A stretch of 64,000 bases of DNA from the NCBI GenBank assembly GCA_041483135.1, contig JBGPFE010000006.1, positions 62,001 to 126,000 on the forward strand, read 5' to 3'. Positions 1 to 7,352 of the stretch are shown here, one piece after another; the stretch's first letter is position 1; the number at the start of each line of letters is the position of its first letter. The translations under genes and the position numbers were made by a program. The notes beneath the pieces are model-generated. The model searched no databases. It was given only the letters and a program-made list of their open reading frames with translations, and was not told where the DNA came from. The DNA comes from PALSA-1004 sp041483135. Lineage in GTDB: Bacteria; Pseudomonadota; Gammaproteobacteria; Burkholderiales; SG8-41.

Positions 1-945
1 CGCACCGACCGGCACGATCGCGAGGCCGCCACCGAACTGCATCAGCCAGGTCAGCAGATGGCGGTGCTCGACCGAAGTGACGCCATAGGCAAGATAGAGG
101 ATCGGGATCAGGAACACGCTGATGAGTCCGATCGCCAGTAACAGCACCGTCAGCCGGGGCGTGAGCGGCACGCGCGCGCCGCACGCGGTGGCGAGCCACA
201 GCCACGCCACCAGCATGAGCAGCGTGTACGTGAATTGCACGACGTGCCCCGGGCCCCAGAACAGGATGTCGTAATAGCCGCGCGCCGGCAGGTCGGGCGG
301 CATTTCAAAATACGACCACGCCAGCGCGATCAGCGTCACCCCTGCCGCCACCGCCGCCACGTTCAGCCCGAAGCGCAGCGCGCCGTCGCCGTCGAGACGC
401 GCGCCGATCAGCGGCGCCGTGGCCAGGCTGCGCACCACCAGCAGCAGGAAACCGGCGCCGAACGTCGTGAGGCCGGCGAGAAACATCGGATCGTCGAGCA
501 CCGGTACATAATTGCTCATGACCGGGTTGCCGCGGCCGATAAACGGCGCGGCGCACATCAGCAACGTACCAACTGCGGCGAACGCGAGTGCGCTCCAGCC
601 CGTGTTGAGCATGCGCCCGTCGCTGTTGACGCTCCACATGACGCCGCCCAACGCGAGGAACCATACCAGCACCGACAGGTCGACGTGCACCACCAAAGCG
701 ACGCGAAAAAAATCGACGAGCGGAACCCAGTCTTTGAAATACGGCACGCGCGACAACACGAGCAACACCGAAAAAACGCCGGAGCCGATCAACGAGAGCA
801 GCCCCAGCGCGAGCCAACCCAACGCGAGCCCGCGCCGCGCGCCGCCGGGAATGGCAAGGTGGTAGCGGGTGTCGGGCAGTATGCCCAGCCATGTCGCGGC
901 ACGCGGCGCCGCCCCCGTGGTTTCCTGCTGCGCGCTTTTTGTCAT
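1..945 (-). CDS. Heme-copper oxidase subunit I-like protein, partial (C-terminus beyond left edge)
   Basis: The first 315 residues are present; the gene runs off the left edge. It is a polytopic membrane protein with the order of a COX1-type subunit: a helix-2 histidine (H87, in VVHVDLSVLVWF) expected to bind low-spin heme, and a helix-6 motif WGPGHVVQFTY (H234). In ordinary oxidases the residue four after this histidine is the cross-linked tyrosine; here it is Phe238, with Gln at 237. Where a CuB His-His pair is expected the sequence reads VEHRHLLTW (H294, H296). It would usually be annotated as a cbb3-type subunit I, but these residues argue against a standard oxidase. It is last in the minus-strand cluster, 28 bases after the cytochrome b-FlpD fusion. 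The catalytic C-terminal histidines cannot be seen. Membership of the superfamily is firm; activity is unknown. Confidence 0.8.
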   Translation of the reverse strand, partial: MTKSAQQETTGAAPRAATWLGILPDTRYHLAIPGGARRGLALGWLALGLLSLIGSGVFSVLLVLSRVPYFKDWVPLVDFFRVALVVHVDLSVLVWFLALGGVMWSVNSDGRMLNTGWSALAFAAVGTLLMCAAPFIGRGNPVMSNYVPVLDDPMFLAGLTTFGAGFLLLVVRSLATAPLIGARLDGDGALRFGLNVAAVAAGVTLIALAWSYFEMPPDLPARGYYDILFWGPGHVVQFTYTLLMLVAWLWLATACGARVPLTPRLTVLLLAIGLISVFLIPILYLAYGVTSVEHRHLLTWLMQFGGGLAIVPVGA

Positions 946-973
946 CACCCCACTCCGTATTTACGGCGACCGT

Positions 974-2560
974 TCACGCGCTTCGTGCCGACACGCGCAC
1001 GCGCTTGACGCGTGCAATGCGCCCCACGCGGTTGCGCGGCAGTGCATTCAGCGCGGCACGAAAACGCGCGAGTTCTTCGTTCAGCGCGACTTCTTCACCG
1101 GCGCCATACCAGGTAACGCGCACGCGCTGCGGCGAAACATTGGCGCGCAGATGCGGCTCGCGCTTGCGCTCGAGGCGCTCGCTCATCCAGGAGTTGCCAA
1201 GCCGGTACTGGCAGTCGCCGGCGCGGCAGCCGGTGATCAATATACCATCGGCGCCGCTGCGCAGCGCGTATTCGACAAACGACGGCGGCAACTGGCCGGT
1301 ACACAACAAGCTGAACGCCGCGATGTCCGGTGCCGCGAGTCTGCTGACGTCGGCAGCGCAGGTGCAGCCGAATACCACGATGCGGCGTTCGCCGTCGAGC
1401 CGCGCCAGCGCAGCTTCGAGATCCGCGCGCAACCGGTTCACCGTGAACTGCGGCATATCGATCCCGGTCGTGAGCTGCCCGTTGCTGCGAAACGGCGTGG
1501 ACGACGGGCACGCGCCGGCGCAGATGCCGCAGCTCGCGCACAGGCTTGCGATCACCACCGCGTGCTGCCGGCCGGGTTTGCCGCCCGCGCGCGGCTGCAT
1601 CACTACCGCAGCGTAAGGGCAGTCAGCGAAGCAGCGCGCGCAGCCGTTGCAGTTGTTGATGTCGACCTGCGCGACCGCCGTGATGCGCTCGCGTGCGAGC
1701 AGCGGTAACGCGGCAAGCGCGGCAGTCGCCAATCCGGCCAATATCCATACCACCGCCGGCGACCATGAGTAGACCAGCGGATAAGCGAACAGATAAAACC
1801 AGTCGAATTCGAGCCGCTGCGGCACTACCGCGAGATTGGCCGGCTGCATGCTCGCCGCGGGCGCGAGCAGCGACAGCACGAGCAGCGCGGCGAATGTGCC
1901 CCAGCCGAGAACGCGGGCGGGATCGGTGTCGGCATGGTTCACGCGCTGCACGTGGATGAACATCCCAAGCAGCAGCGCGAGCGGAATACCGATATGCAGG
2001 AACACGAGCAGCGTGAAAAAGCGGCTGCTGACACTGTCGGCGGTCAGGAAGTTGCGCGTGAGCGGCTCGCCGAAAAGATCGAACCAGTCGAGCCACTCGG
2101 TGGTGGCGGTCGCGATGAACTGCGCGAGCTCGTCCCACACCAGCCAGTAACCGCCGATGCCGGAAGCGAACAGGAACCACAGGAGCGGCACGCCGGTCAA
2201 CCACGAGAACCAGCGGAAGCCCGCGTAGCGGCGATGCAGAAATTCCTTGCCGAGATGGAGCGCGACGACGATCACGAACGCGTCGGACGCGTAGCGGTGC
2301 AGGCTGCGCATCACGCCGCCCACATAGCGCTGGTCGTGCGTCAGCGCTTCGACTGACCGATACGCGCCTTCGACGCTGGTGTCGAAGAAGATGTACAGAT
2401 AGATGCCGCTCGCGGCGACGATCCAGAACAGAAAGAAGCCGAGCGCGCCGAGGTGGCGCCACGGATTGCCTACCGCATCGAATGCGTGGTCGAACCCGCG
2501 CTCGAGCCACTGCAATCTGCGCAGCACCGCGATGCGCGCCGCGCCGGCTGCGCTGCTCAT
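974..2560 (-). CDS. Cytochrome b - 2x[4Fe-4S] ferredoxin - FlpD/MvhD domain fusion protein
   Basis: A 528-residue three-part redox protein. Residues 1-290 form a cytochrome b6-like membrane domain with four candidate heme histidines (H88, H102, H189, H203). Residues 300-355 carry two 4Fe-4S motifs (Cys 304, 307, 310, 314 and 341, 344, 347, 351). Residues 392-500 resemble the FlpD/MvhD family, the small iron-sulfur subunit that passes electrons in methanogen hydrogenase and heterodisulfide reductase complexes (FGCTCAADV, ITGCRAGDCQYRLGN). This predicts electron traffic between a cytosolic two-electron or ferredoxin-type partner and membrane hemes or quinone. Its start overlaps the stop of the upstream gene by 4 bases, so the two are probably translationally coupled. 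Its cytochrome domain is a paralogue of the one at 3473-5512. Domain content is clear; partner and direction are inferred. Confidence 0.85.
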   Translation of the reverse strand: MSSAAGAARIAVLRRLQWLERGFDHAFDAVGNPWRHLGALGFFLFWIVAASGIYLYIFFDTSVEGAYRSVEALTHDQRYVGGVMRSLHRYASDAFVIVVALHLGKEFLHRRYAGFRWFSWLTGVPLLWFLFASGIGGYWLVWDELAQFIATATTEWLDWFDLFGEPLTRNFLTADSVSSRFFTLLVFLHIGIPLALLLGMFIHVQRVNHADTDPARVLGWGTFAALLVLSLLAPAASMQPANLAVVPQRLEFDWFYLFAYPLVYSWSPAVVWILAGLATAALAALPLLARERITAVAQVDINNCNGCARCFADCPYAAVVMQPRAGGKPGRQHAVVIASLCASCGICAGACPSSTPFRSNGQLTTGIDMPQFTVNRLRADLEAALARLDGERRIVVFGCTCAADVSRLAAPDIAAFSLLCTGQLPPSFVEYALRSGADGILITGCRAGDCQYRLGNSWMSERLERKREPHLRANVSPQRVRVTWYGAGEEVALNEELARFRAALNALPRNRVGRIARVKRVRVSARSA

Positions 2561-3063
2561 AGCCTGAACAGAAATCCGCCTTGGCCGGGGTTAAAGTCTA
2601 TCACCAGCACGCCCCCGGGCTTGAGATCGAGTGCGGCCTCACGCGCGTAGTTGAAATCAGGACCGGCGCGGTCGCGCAAGCGGGCGACGATGCGATGCGT
2701 GCCAGCGGCAACCGGCAACCGGCGGTAGACGGTCGAGGCGCCGTCCCTGCTCAACCCCGACGGCGGCACGACGACCTGCACCACCAACTGCCCGTCGAGT
2801 TCGAGTTCGACCGCGACCGGAACGCGCTCACGCGGACATTCGAGCGGGGCGCGCATATTGGGTGGCAGCTTGGCGAGTTCCCCGGGCGTGCGGCTGTGGC
2901 ACTCCGACTTGCGTTGCGCCGCATGACTTATCGAAATCCGGATCAGCGCCTGATCGGGCGCCAGATGATGATAGGCGGGCGACGTTGAGAAATAACCGAC
3001 AATCGCCATGAACGGCACGTAGAGCAGGGCCTGCGCAAAATATCGCAACGCGTTCTTCATCAT
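2557..3063 (-). CDS. Membrane-anchored hypothetical protein in the cytochrome b cluster
   Basis: A 168-residue protein that I do not recognise. The N-terminus (MKNALRYFAQALLYVPFM) is a single hydrophobic anchor or uncleaved signal; the rest is predicted to be a beta-rich soluble domain outside the membrane, with three cysteines. The start at 3063 is chosen because GGAGG lies 8 bases before it; a second ATG follows at once at 3060. A longer reading frame extends upstream to 3564 but only translates the intergenic repeats and the end of the neighbouring gene. It is the first gene after the repeat region and overlaps the next gene by 4 bases, which ties it to the cytochrome b-FlpD fusion. It may be an accessory or assembly subunit of that complex. 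Confidence 0.65.
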   Translation of the reverse strand: MMKNALRYFAQALLYVPFMAIVGYFSTSPAYHHLAPDQALIRISISHAAQRKSECHSRTPGELAKLPPNMRAPLECPRERVPVAVELELDGQLVVQVVVPPSGLSRDGASTVYRRLPVAAGTHRIVARLRDRAGPDFNYAREAALDLKPGGVLVIDFNPGQGGFLFRL

Positions 3064-3472
3064 GCGCTCCGCCTCCGACACCCCGTCACGAACTCGATCC
3101 GCACCGCGTCGGCGGTTGGCCGTATTCGCCCGCGGACGGCGGAGCAGTGCCTGCCGGCTTGGCCGGGAGGTGCGACCCGGGAGCGGGCGATTGAGCGCTG
3201 GTTCAAAGCTGCGGGCGATCTGACGCGCTTTCGCGGTCGCATCCCCAGGAGACGGGGCCCCTGCTCCACGCTCCAGCGCGCCCTGCCTCGCATCTCCGCA
3301 AGCGGGGCGCGTCGTAGGGCGGAAGAGGGGCCCCCTAGGGGATCTGACCCCGGAGACGCGCGAAGGATCGGCAACGACGCGCTCATGATCGGCTCCACGG
3401 TCGCATCCCCGCAAGCGGGGCCCCTGCTCCGCGCTTCGCCGATCCCTGCTCCGCGCACCAGCGCGTCCCGGC
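3064..3472. repeat. Intergenic region of degenerate REP-like GC-rich repeats
   Basis: A 409-base gap inside an otherwise tight gene cluster. A unit of the form GGTCGCATCCCC-N-GGGGCCCCTGCTCC occurs at about 3235-3271 and 3399-3434, with a partial copy at 3289-3311 (CGCATCTCCGCAAGCGGGG). The unit holds a perfect inverted repeat, CCCCGCAAGCGGGG at 3407-3420. CCCTGCTCCGCGC is repeated at 3422-3434 and 3444-3456. A 138-codon open frame crosses the region but has low-complexity, repeat-derived sequence and no family resemblance. The hairpins could stop or attenuate transcription, or protect mRNA ends, between the two cytochrome b fusion genes. Confidence 0.6.
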
Positions 3473-5512
3473 TCATGCGCCCCCTCCCAGCCGCACCATG
3501 TCGGCATGCGGCGCCGCGGTCTTGAGATGCGGCACGAGCTTGAACGCGTCCGAAAAGCAGTCATCCTGCGTCAGGCCGTGGGCCATGAATGCCGGATGCG
3601 CCGCCGCGACCATCGCGGCCGAACCGCAAGCATAGATCTGGTAGGCGCTCAGATCAGGAAAGTCCTGCAGGATCGCTTCGTGCACGAGGCCGGTGCGGCC
3701 GCTCCAATTGTCCTCGGGCCTGGGCTCGGACAGCACCGGCACGAACTTGAAGTTCGCGTGCTCGCGCGCCCACTGCGCGGGCAACTCGCCAAGGTAGAGA
3801 TCCTGCTTCGAGCGCACGCCCCAGTAAAGGATCATCTGGCGCTGCATGCCGGTGCGAAACGCGTATTCCACCATGCTCTTTACCGGCGCAAAACCGGTCG
3901 CGCCGGCGACGAAAATGATCGGCTTCACGCTGTCCTCGCGCAGGAAGAACGACCCGAGCGGTCCCTCGAAGCGCACGACATCCCCTTCTTTCATCGCCGT
4001 AAAGACATGGGTTGTGAATTTGCCGCCCTTGATCCAGCGGATTTGCAGCTCGATGAGGTTGTTTTCCTGTGGCGCGGACTCGTTAGCGCCGAAGGCGCCC
4101 GTTTGCGGGAAGCGCACGCCGCTCCCCACCCTGCCACCGGATCGCTTCTCATACGCCGGATCGCGGGGAGCAGTCGCAAACGAGAAACTGCGCTTGTCGC
4201 CGTCGTCGAGGATGATGTTGACGTACTGCCCGGCGTAGAAGCTGATCCGTTCGTTGTCGTCGGGCTTGAGGAATACCTCCATCACGTCGTCAGTGAGCCT
4301 CACCATTTTTTGCACACACGCGGTGTGAACGCGTACTGGGATGTTGCCGGGCGCTGTCGTCGGTTCGTATTCGATTTCGAGATCGGTAAGCGGCGTCGCA
4401 CAGCAGAAGAGCGCCTTGCCGGCGCGCTTCTCCTCCTCGGAGAGTACGCTTGCCTGATACGCACCGTAATCGACCGTGCCGTAGACCACCGTGCCCTTGC
4501 ACACGCCGCAGCCGCCGTTGCGACATTCGAACGGCAGCTGCATACCTTCGCGCAAGCCCGCGTCGAGCAGTGTTTCGCCGTCACGCACGGCGACAATGCG
4601 GTTGTCCGGATGCACCATCAGGTGGAATATCCTGGCTTTGCGGCCGAGCTTCGGCGGCAGCCACGGCAGCAGAAAAAGCAGCGCCGTCGCACCGCCCACC
4701 AACACCCACACCTCGCCGGGACTCCACCGATAGATCAGCGCATAGACCGGCAGATAGAACCAGTCGAAATTGATGGACGTCACCGCGGTGCCGAGATCGG
4801 CATGCTCGCCGGAGAGCGCGGGCCGGATCAGCGACAACACGATCAGCACCAGCACGAGCGTCGCCCCGATCGACCGCGGCGGATTGGTCTTGGCGCGCGG
4901 CACGCGCTGGGTATGGATCCACAACAGCGCGAGCACGCCGAGCGGCACCCCGATATGGATGAATGAGAGCAGCGAGAACAGGCGGTCGTTGACACTGTCC
5001 GTAAAAATGAAATTGCGGATCAGCGTGCCGTTGAATATCGGCAGCCAGTCGAACCACTCGGCCGTCGCGGTCACGGTAAATTGCGCGAGCTCATCCCATG
5101 GCAGCATGTAGCCATTGATGCCGGCCGCGTACACCAGCCACAACAGGACAACGCCGGTGACCCATGAGAACCAGCGGAAGCTGCGGTAACGGTCGAACGT
5201 GAAGTGGCGCAGCATGTGCAGCGCCATCACCAGCACCATGGCGTCCGACGCATAGCGGTGCAGGCTGCGCATGATGCCGCCGAGGTACCACTGCTGATGC
5301 GTCAGATATTCGACCGACGCGTAGGCCTCATCGACGCCGGTCTTGAAATACGCGTAGAGGTAAAGGCCGCTTGCCACTACGATCCACAACATGAAATAGG
5401 CAATCGGCCCGAGGTAGTAAAGCGGGTTGAGCCGGTCGCCGAACGCGAGATTGAACAGGGCTTCCACGCGCAGGAACAACCATTGTCCCGCCAGTTGTAT
5501 CCGTCTCAACAC
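3473..5512 (-). CDS. Cytochrome b - [2Fe-2S] ferredoxin - FAD/NAD(P) reductase fusion protein
   Basis: A 679-residue protein joining three electron-transfer modules. Residues 1-290 are a cytochrome b6-like membrane domain with candidate heme ligands H85, H99, H186 and H200. Residues 295-385 form a plant-type 2Fe-2S ferredoxin (Cys 330, 335, 338 and 370; FECRNGGCGVC). The C-terminal third is a ferredoxin-NADP reductase module with the FAD-binding RSFSFATAP, followed by VAGATGFAPVKSM for NAD(P)H. The sequence therefore wires NAD(P)H through FAD and 2Fe-2S to membrane b hemes, and from there perhaps to quinone or an oxidase. It lies 90 bases downstream of the SCO gene and before the repeat region. 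Soluble reductases of this kind are common; fusion to a b6-type cytochrome is unusual. Function is inferred from domains. Confidence 0.88.
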   Translation of the reverse strand: MLRRIQLAGQWLFLRVEALFNLAFGDRLNPLYYLGPIAYFMLWIVVASGLYLYAYFKTGVDEAYASVEYLTHQQWYLGGIMRSLHRYASDAMVLVMALHMLRHFTFDRYRSFRWFSWVTGVVLLWLVYAAGINGYMLPWDELAQFTVTATAEWFDWLPIFNGTLIRNFIFTDSVNDRLFSLLSFIHIGVPLGVLALLWIHTQRVPRAKTNPPRSIGATLVLVLIVLSLIRPALSGEHADLGTAVTSINFDWFYLPVYALIYRWSPGEVWVLVGGATALLFLLPWLPPKLGRKARIFHLMVHPDNRIVAVRDGETLLDAGLREGMQLPFECRNGGCGVCKGTVVYGTVDYGAYQASVLSEEEKRAGKALFCCATPLTDLEIEYEPTTAPGNIPVRVHTACVQKMVRLTDDVMEVFLKPDDNERISFYAGQYVNIILDDGDKRSFSFATAPRDPAYEKRSGGRVGSGVRFPQTGAFGANESAPQENNLIELQIRWIKGGKFTTHVFTAMKEGDVVRFEGPLGSFFLREDSVKPIIFVAGATGFAPVKSMVEYAFRTGMQRQMILYWGVRSKQDLYLGELPAQWAREHANFKFVPVLSEPRPEDNWSGRTGLVHEAILQDFPDLSAYQIYACGSAAMVAAAHPAFMAHGLTQDDCFSDAFKLVPHLKTAAPHADMVRLGGGA

Positions 5513-5602
5513 TCTTGAATGCCTTTCCTGGAACTCCGTTGGGCACGCGCAACGATACCATGCCGCGCGCCGTCACGCGCAGGCACGGCCCGTTACCGCG
5601 AG

Positions 5603-6433
5603 CTATACACCGGAGATCTTGCGGTTGCGCCGCCATTCCCTGAACAGGAACAGCAGCACCGCGGCGGTGATGCTTAAGCCGACGAAGATTTCGATGAACA
5701 CCGTGTAGTTGAAACGATACTGGCCCGAGATCGGATCATAGACCGTGCATACCAGCCGCACTTTCTCGATCATCTGCGCAAGCCCGTCAAACTGCGCCGG
5801 CTCTCCGGTGACCAGTTGCTTGAGCGGCTCGATCAGCAGCGGCAGCCCGAAGCTGTCGCCGTACACCTGGCGCATTATTGTTCCGCCGGCGGTGACGATC
5901 GTCACCTGCGTGACGTGATCGAACCCTCCCTGCGTCGCGCGGTAGGTGAAGCCGAACTCGCGCGCCAGTTGCTCTACACCGGCCACATCGGGACTCAGGA
6001 ATTCCCAGTTCGGCAATGTCACGCCCTGGCGCCGGGCGAAATCGGCCATCGCCTGCGGCGTGTCGTACGGCAGGTTGAAGCCGACCGTGATTACGTTGAA
6101 GCTGCCGGCGCCGAGCGCGCGCTGCGCACCCGCTACCGCGTTCGCGAGCAGCTTGGTGGCCACGGGACATGCCTGGAAACAGCCGCTGTAGACAAAGCTC
6201 ACCAGGAGCGGCTTGCCGCGGTAGGAAGACAGCGACACGCGCCGGCCGGTGCGGTCGTACAGAACGTAATCGCCGGGCGTGCTGCCGATCACGCTTTGGC
6301 TGAATTTGACCGCAGCCTCGGGATCGAAAGCGGCGGTGCCATCATTCTCTGCCGCGCGCACGGCAGGCGTGGCAAGCAAGAGCAGCAGCGCAACCAGACC
6401 CCACACCGGGCGCCGCAGCATGAGCGCGCGCAT
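5603..6433 (-). CDS. senC: SCO1/SenC-type copper chaperone with C-terminal membrane anchor
   Basis: A 276-residue exported thioredoxin-fold protein of the SCO1/SenC/PrrC family, which delivers copper to the CuA centre of oxidase subunit II. An N-terminal signal (MRALMLRRPVWGLVALLLLL) is followed by the copper site: SGCFQACPVATK gives the CxxxC pair and HVTQVT supplies the downstream histidine. A further hydrophobic helix near the C-terminus (FIEIFVGLSITAAVLLFLF) anchors it again. The start is fixed by a one-base TGATG overlap with the stop of ctaB. SenC genes next to coxA/coxB-like genes are a feature of norSY-senC clusters. The family call is firm. A role in maturing the CuA subunit at 9091-9636 is inferred. 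Confidence 0.9.
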   Translation of the reverse strand: MRALMLRRPVWGLVALLLLLATPAVRAAENDGTAAFDPEAAVKFSQSVIGSTPGDYVLYDRTGRRVSLSSYRGKPLLVSFVYSGCFQACPVATKLLANAVAGAQRALGAGSFNVITVGFNLPYDTPQAMADFARRQGVTLPNWEFLSPDVAGVEQLAREFGFTYRATQGGFDHVTQVTIVTAGGTIMRQVYGDSFGLPLLIEPLKQLVTGEPAQFDGLAQMIEKVRLVCTVYDPISGQYRFNYTVFIEIFVGLSITAAVLLFLFREWRRNRKISGV

Positions 6434-7299
6434 CAGGCGGCGATCGCTGCGTCTGCCATCGCTGCCGTCAAGAGAAGCGAGAGCTGCGCGAGCGACGCAT
6501 GAAAACAGCGCATCGCGGTGGCCGCGTCCGGCCGGCGCACGAGATCGACGTTTCGTTTCAGAAAGTATGCACCGCCGAGCGCTGCACCCGCGATATAAAT
6601 GCCGCCCATTCCGTACCATGCCGGAGCGAGAGATACCGCAACCAGCAGCACGGTGTTGGCGAGTATGATGCGCGCGGCGCGCGCATCCCCGACGGCGACC
6701 GGCAGCATCGGCACGCCCGCTGCCGCATAGTCCTCGTGATAAGCGATCGCGAGACACCAGAAATGCGACGGCGTCCACAAAAACAGCACCAGCGCGAGTA
6801 TCAGCGGCACCGCGCCGAGTGCCGGCGTCACCGCCGCCGCCCCGGCCAGCACCGCGAAGCTGCCGGCGAGCCCGCCGATCACGATGTTCAACCAGGTGCG
6901 GCGCTTCAGCCATACGGTGTAGACGATGGCGTAGAAAAACGCGCCGAGGAAAGTGTAAAGCGCCGCCCACGGATTCAACGCGAGCGCCGCTGCCAGCGTC
7001 GAGCCCGCGACCATCGCGGCAATCAGCGCGAGCCACCAGCGGCCGGCATGCAACGCGCCGGTGACGAACGGCCGGCGGCGCGTGCGCGCCATGCGGCGAT
7101 CGAGATCGCGCTCGTAATACTGGTTGAACGCGCCGGCGCTCGCCGACGACACCAGCACCGCGAGCCCGAGCACGAACACCTGCCATGCCGACAGTGACGG
7201 GCCGGGTGTCACCGCGATGCCGGCGAGCGCGGTAAACGCGATGACGATCCCGATCCTGAGCTTGAAGACGTTGAATATCCGTCTCGCCACGCTGCTCAT
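6433..7299 (-). CDS. ctaB: Protoheme IX farnesyltransferase (heme O synthase)
   Basis: This UbiA-family membrane prenyltransferase makes heme O by adding a farnesyl group to heme B. The family signature FNQYYERDLDRRMARTRRRP holds the Asp-rich Mg-diphosphate site, and a second conserved stretch contains HFWCLAIAYHEDY. About nine membrane helices are present and the length (288 residues) fits the family. The ATG at 7299 starts right before the conserved RRIFNVFKLRIG. An in-frame ATG at 7368 would add 23 residues and overlap the oxidase gene; it is possible. Downstream senC overlaps by one base. Together with ctaA at 10263 it implies that the nearby subunit I uses heme A or O. Confidence 0.92.
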   Translation of the reverse strand: MSSVARRIFNVFKLRIGIVIAFTALAGIAVTPGPSLSAWQVFVLGLAVLVSSASAGAFNQYYERDLDRRMARTRRRPFVTGALHAGRWWLALIAAMVAGSTLAAALALNPWAALYTFLGAFFYAIVYTVWLKRRTWLNIVIGGLAGSFAVLAGAAAVTPALGAVPLILALVLFLWTPSHFWCLAIAYHEDYAAAGVPMLPVAVGDARAARIILANTVLLVAVSLAPAWYGMGGIYIAGAALGGAYFLKRNVDLVRRPDAATAMRCFHASLAQLSLLLTAAMADAAIAA

Positions 7300-7352
7300 G
7301 GCAGAGCCGCGCACGCCGCCCGCATCGCAGACGGCCACGCTGCCCGCCGCTT

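Noticed and set aside
3060..3476. A 138-codon open frame in the gap between the cytochrome b fusions
   Set aside because: Its sequence is translated GC-rich repeat with low complexity, and the repeats explain the openness of the frame.
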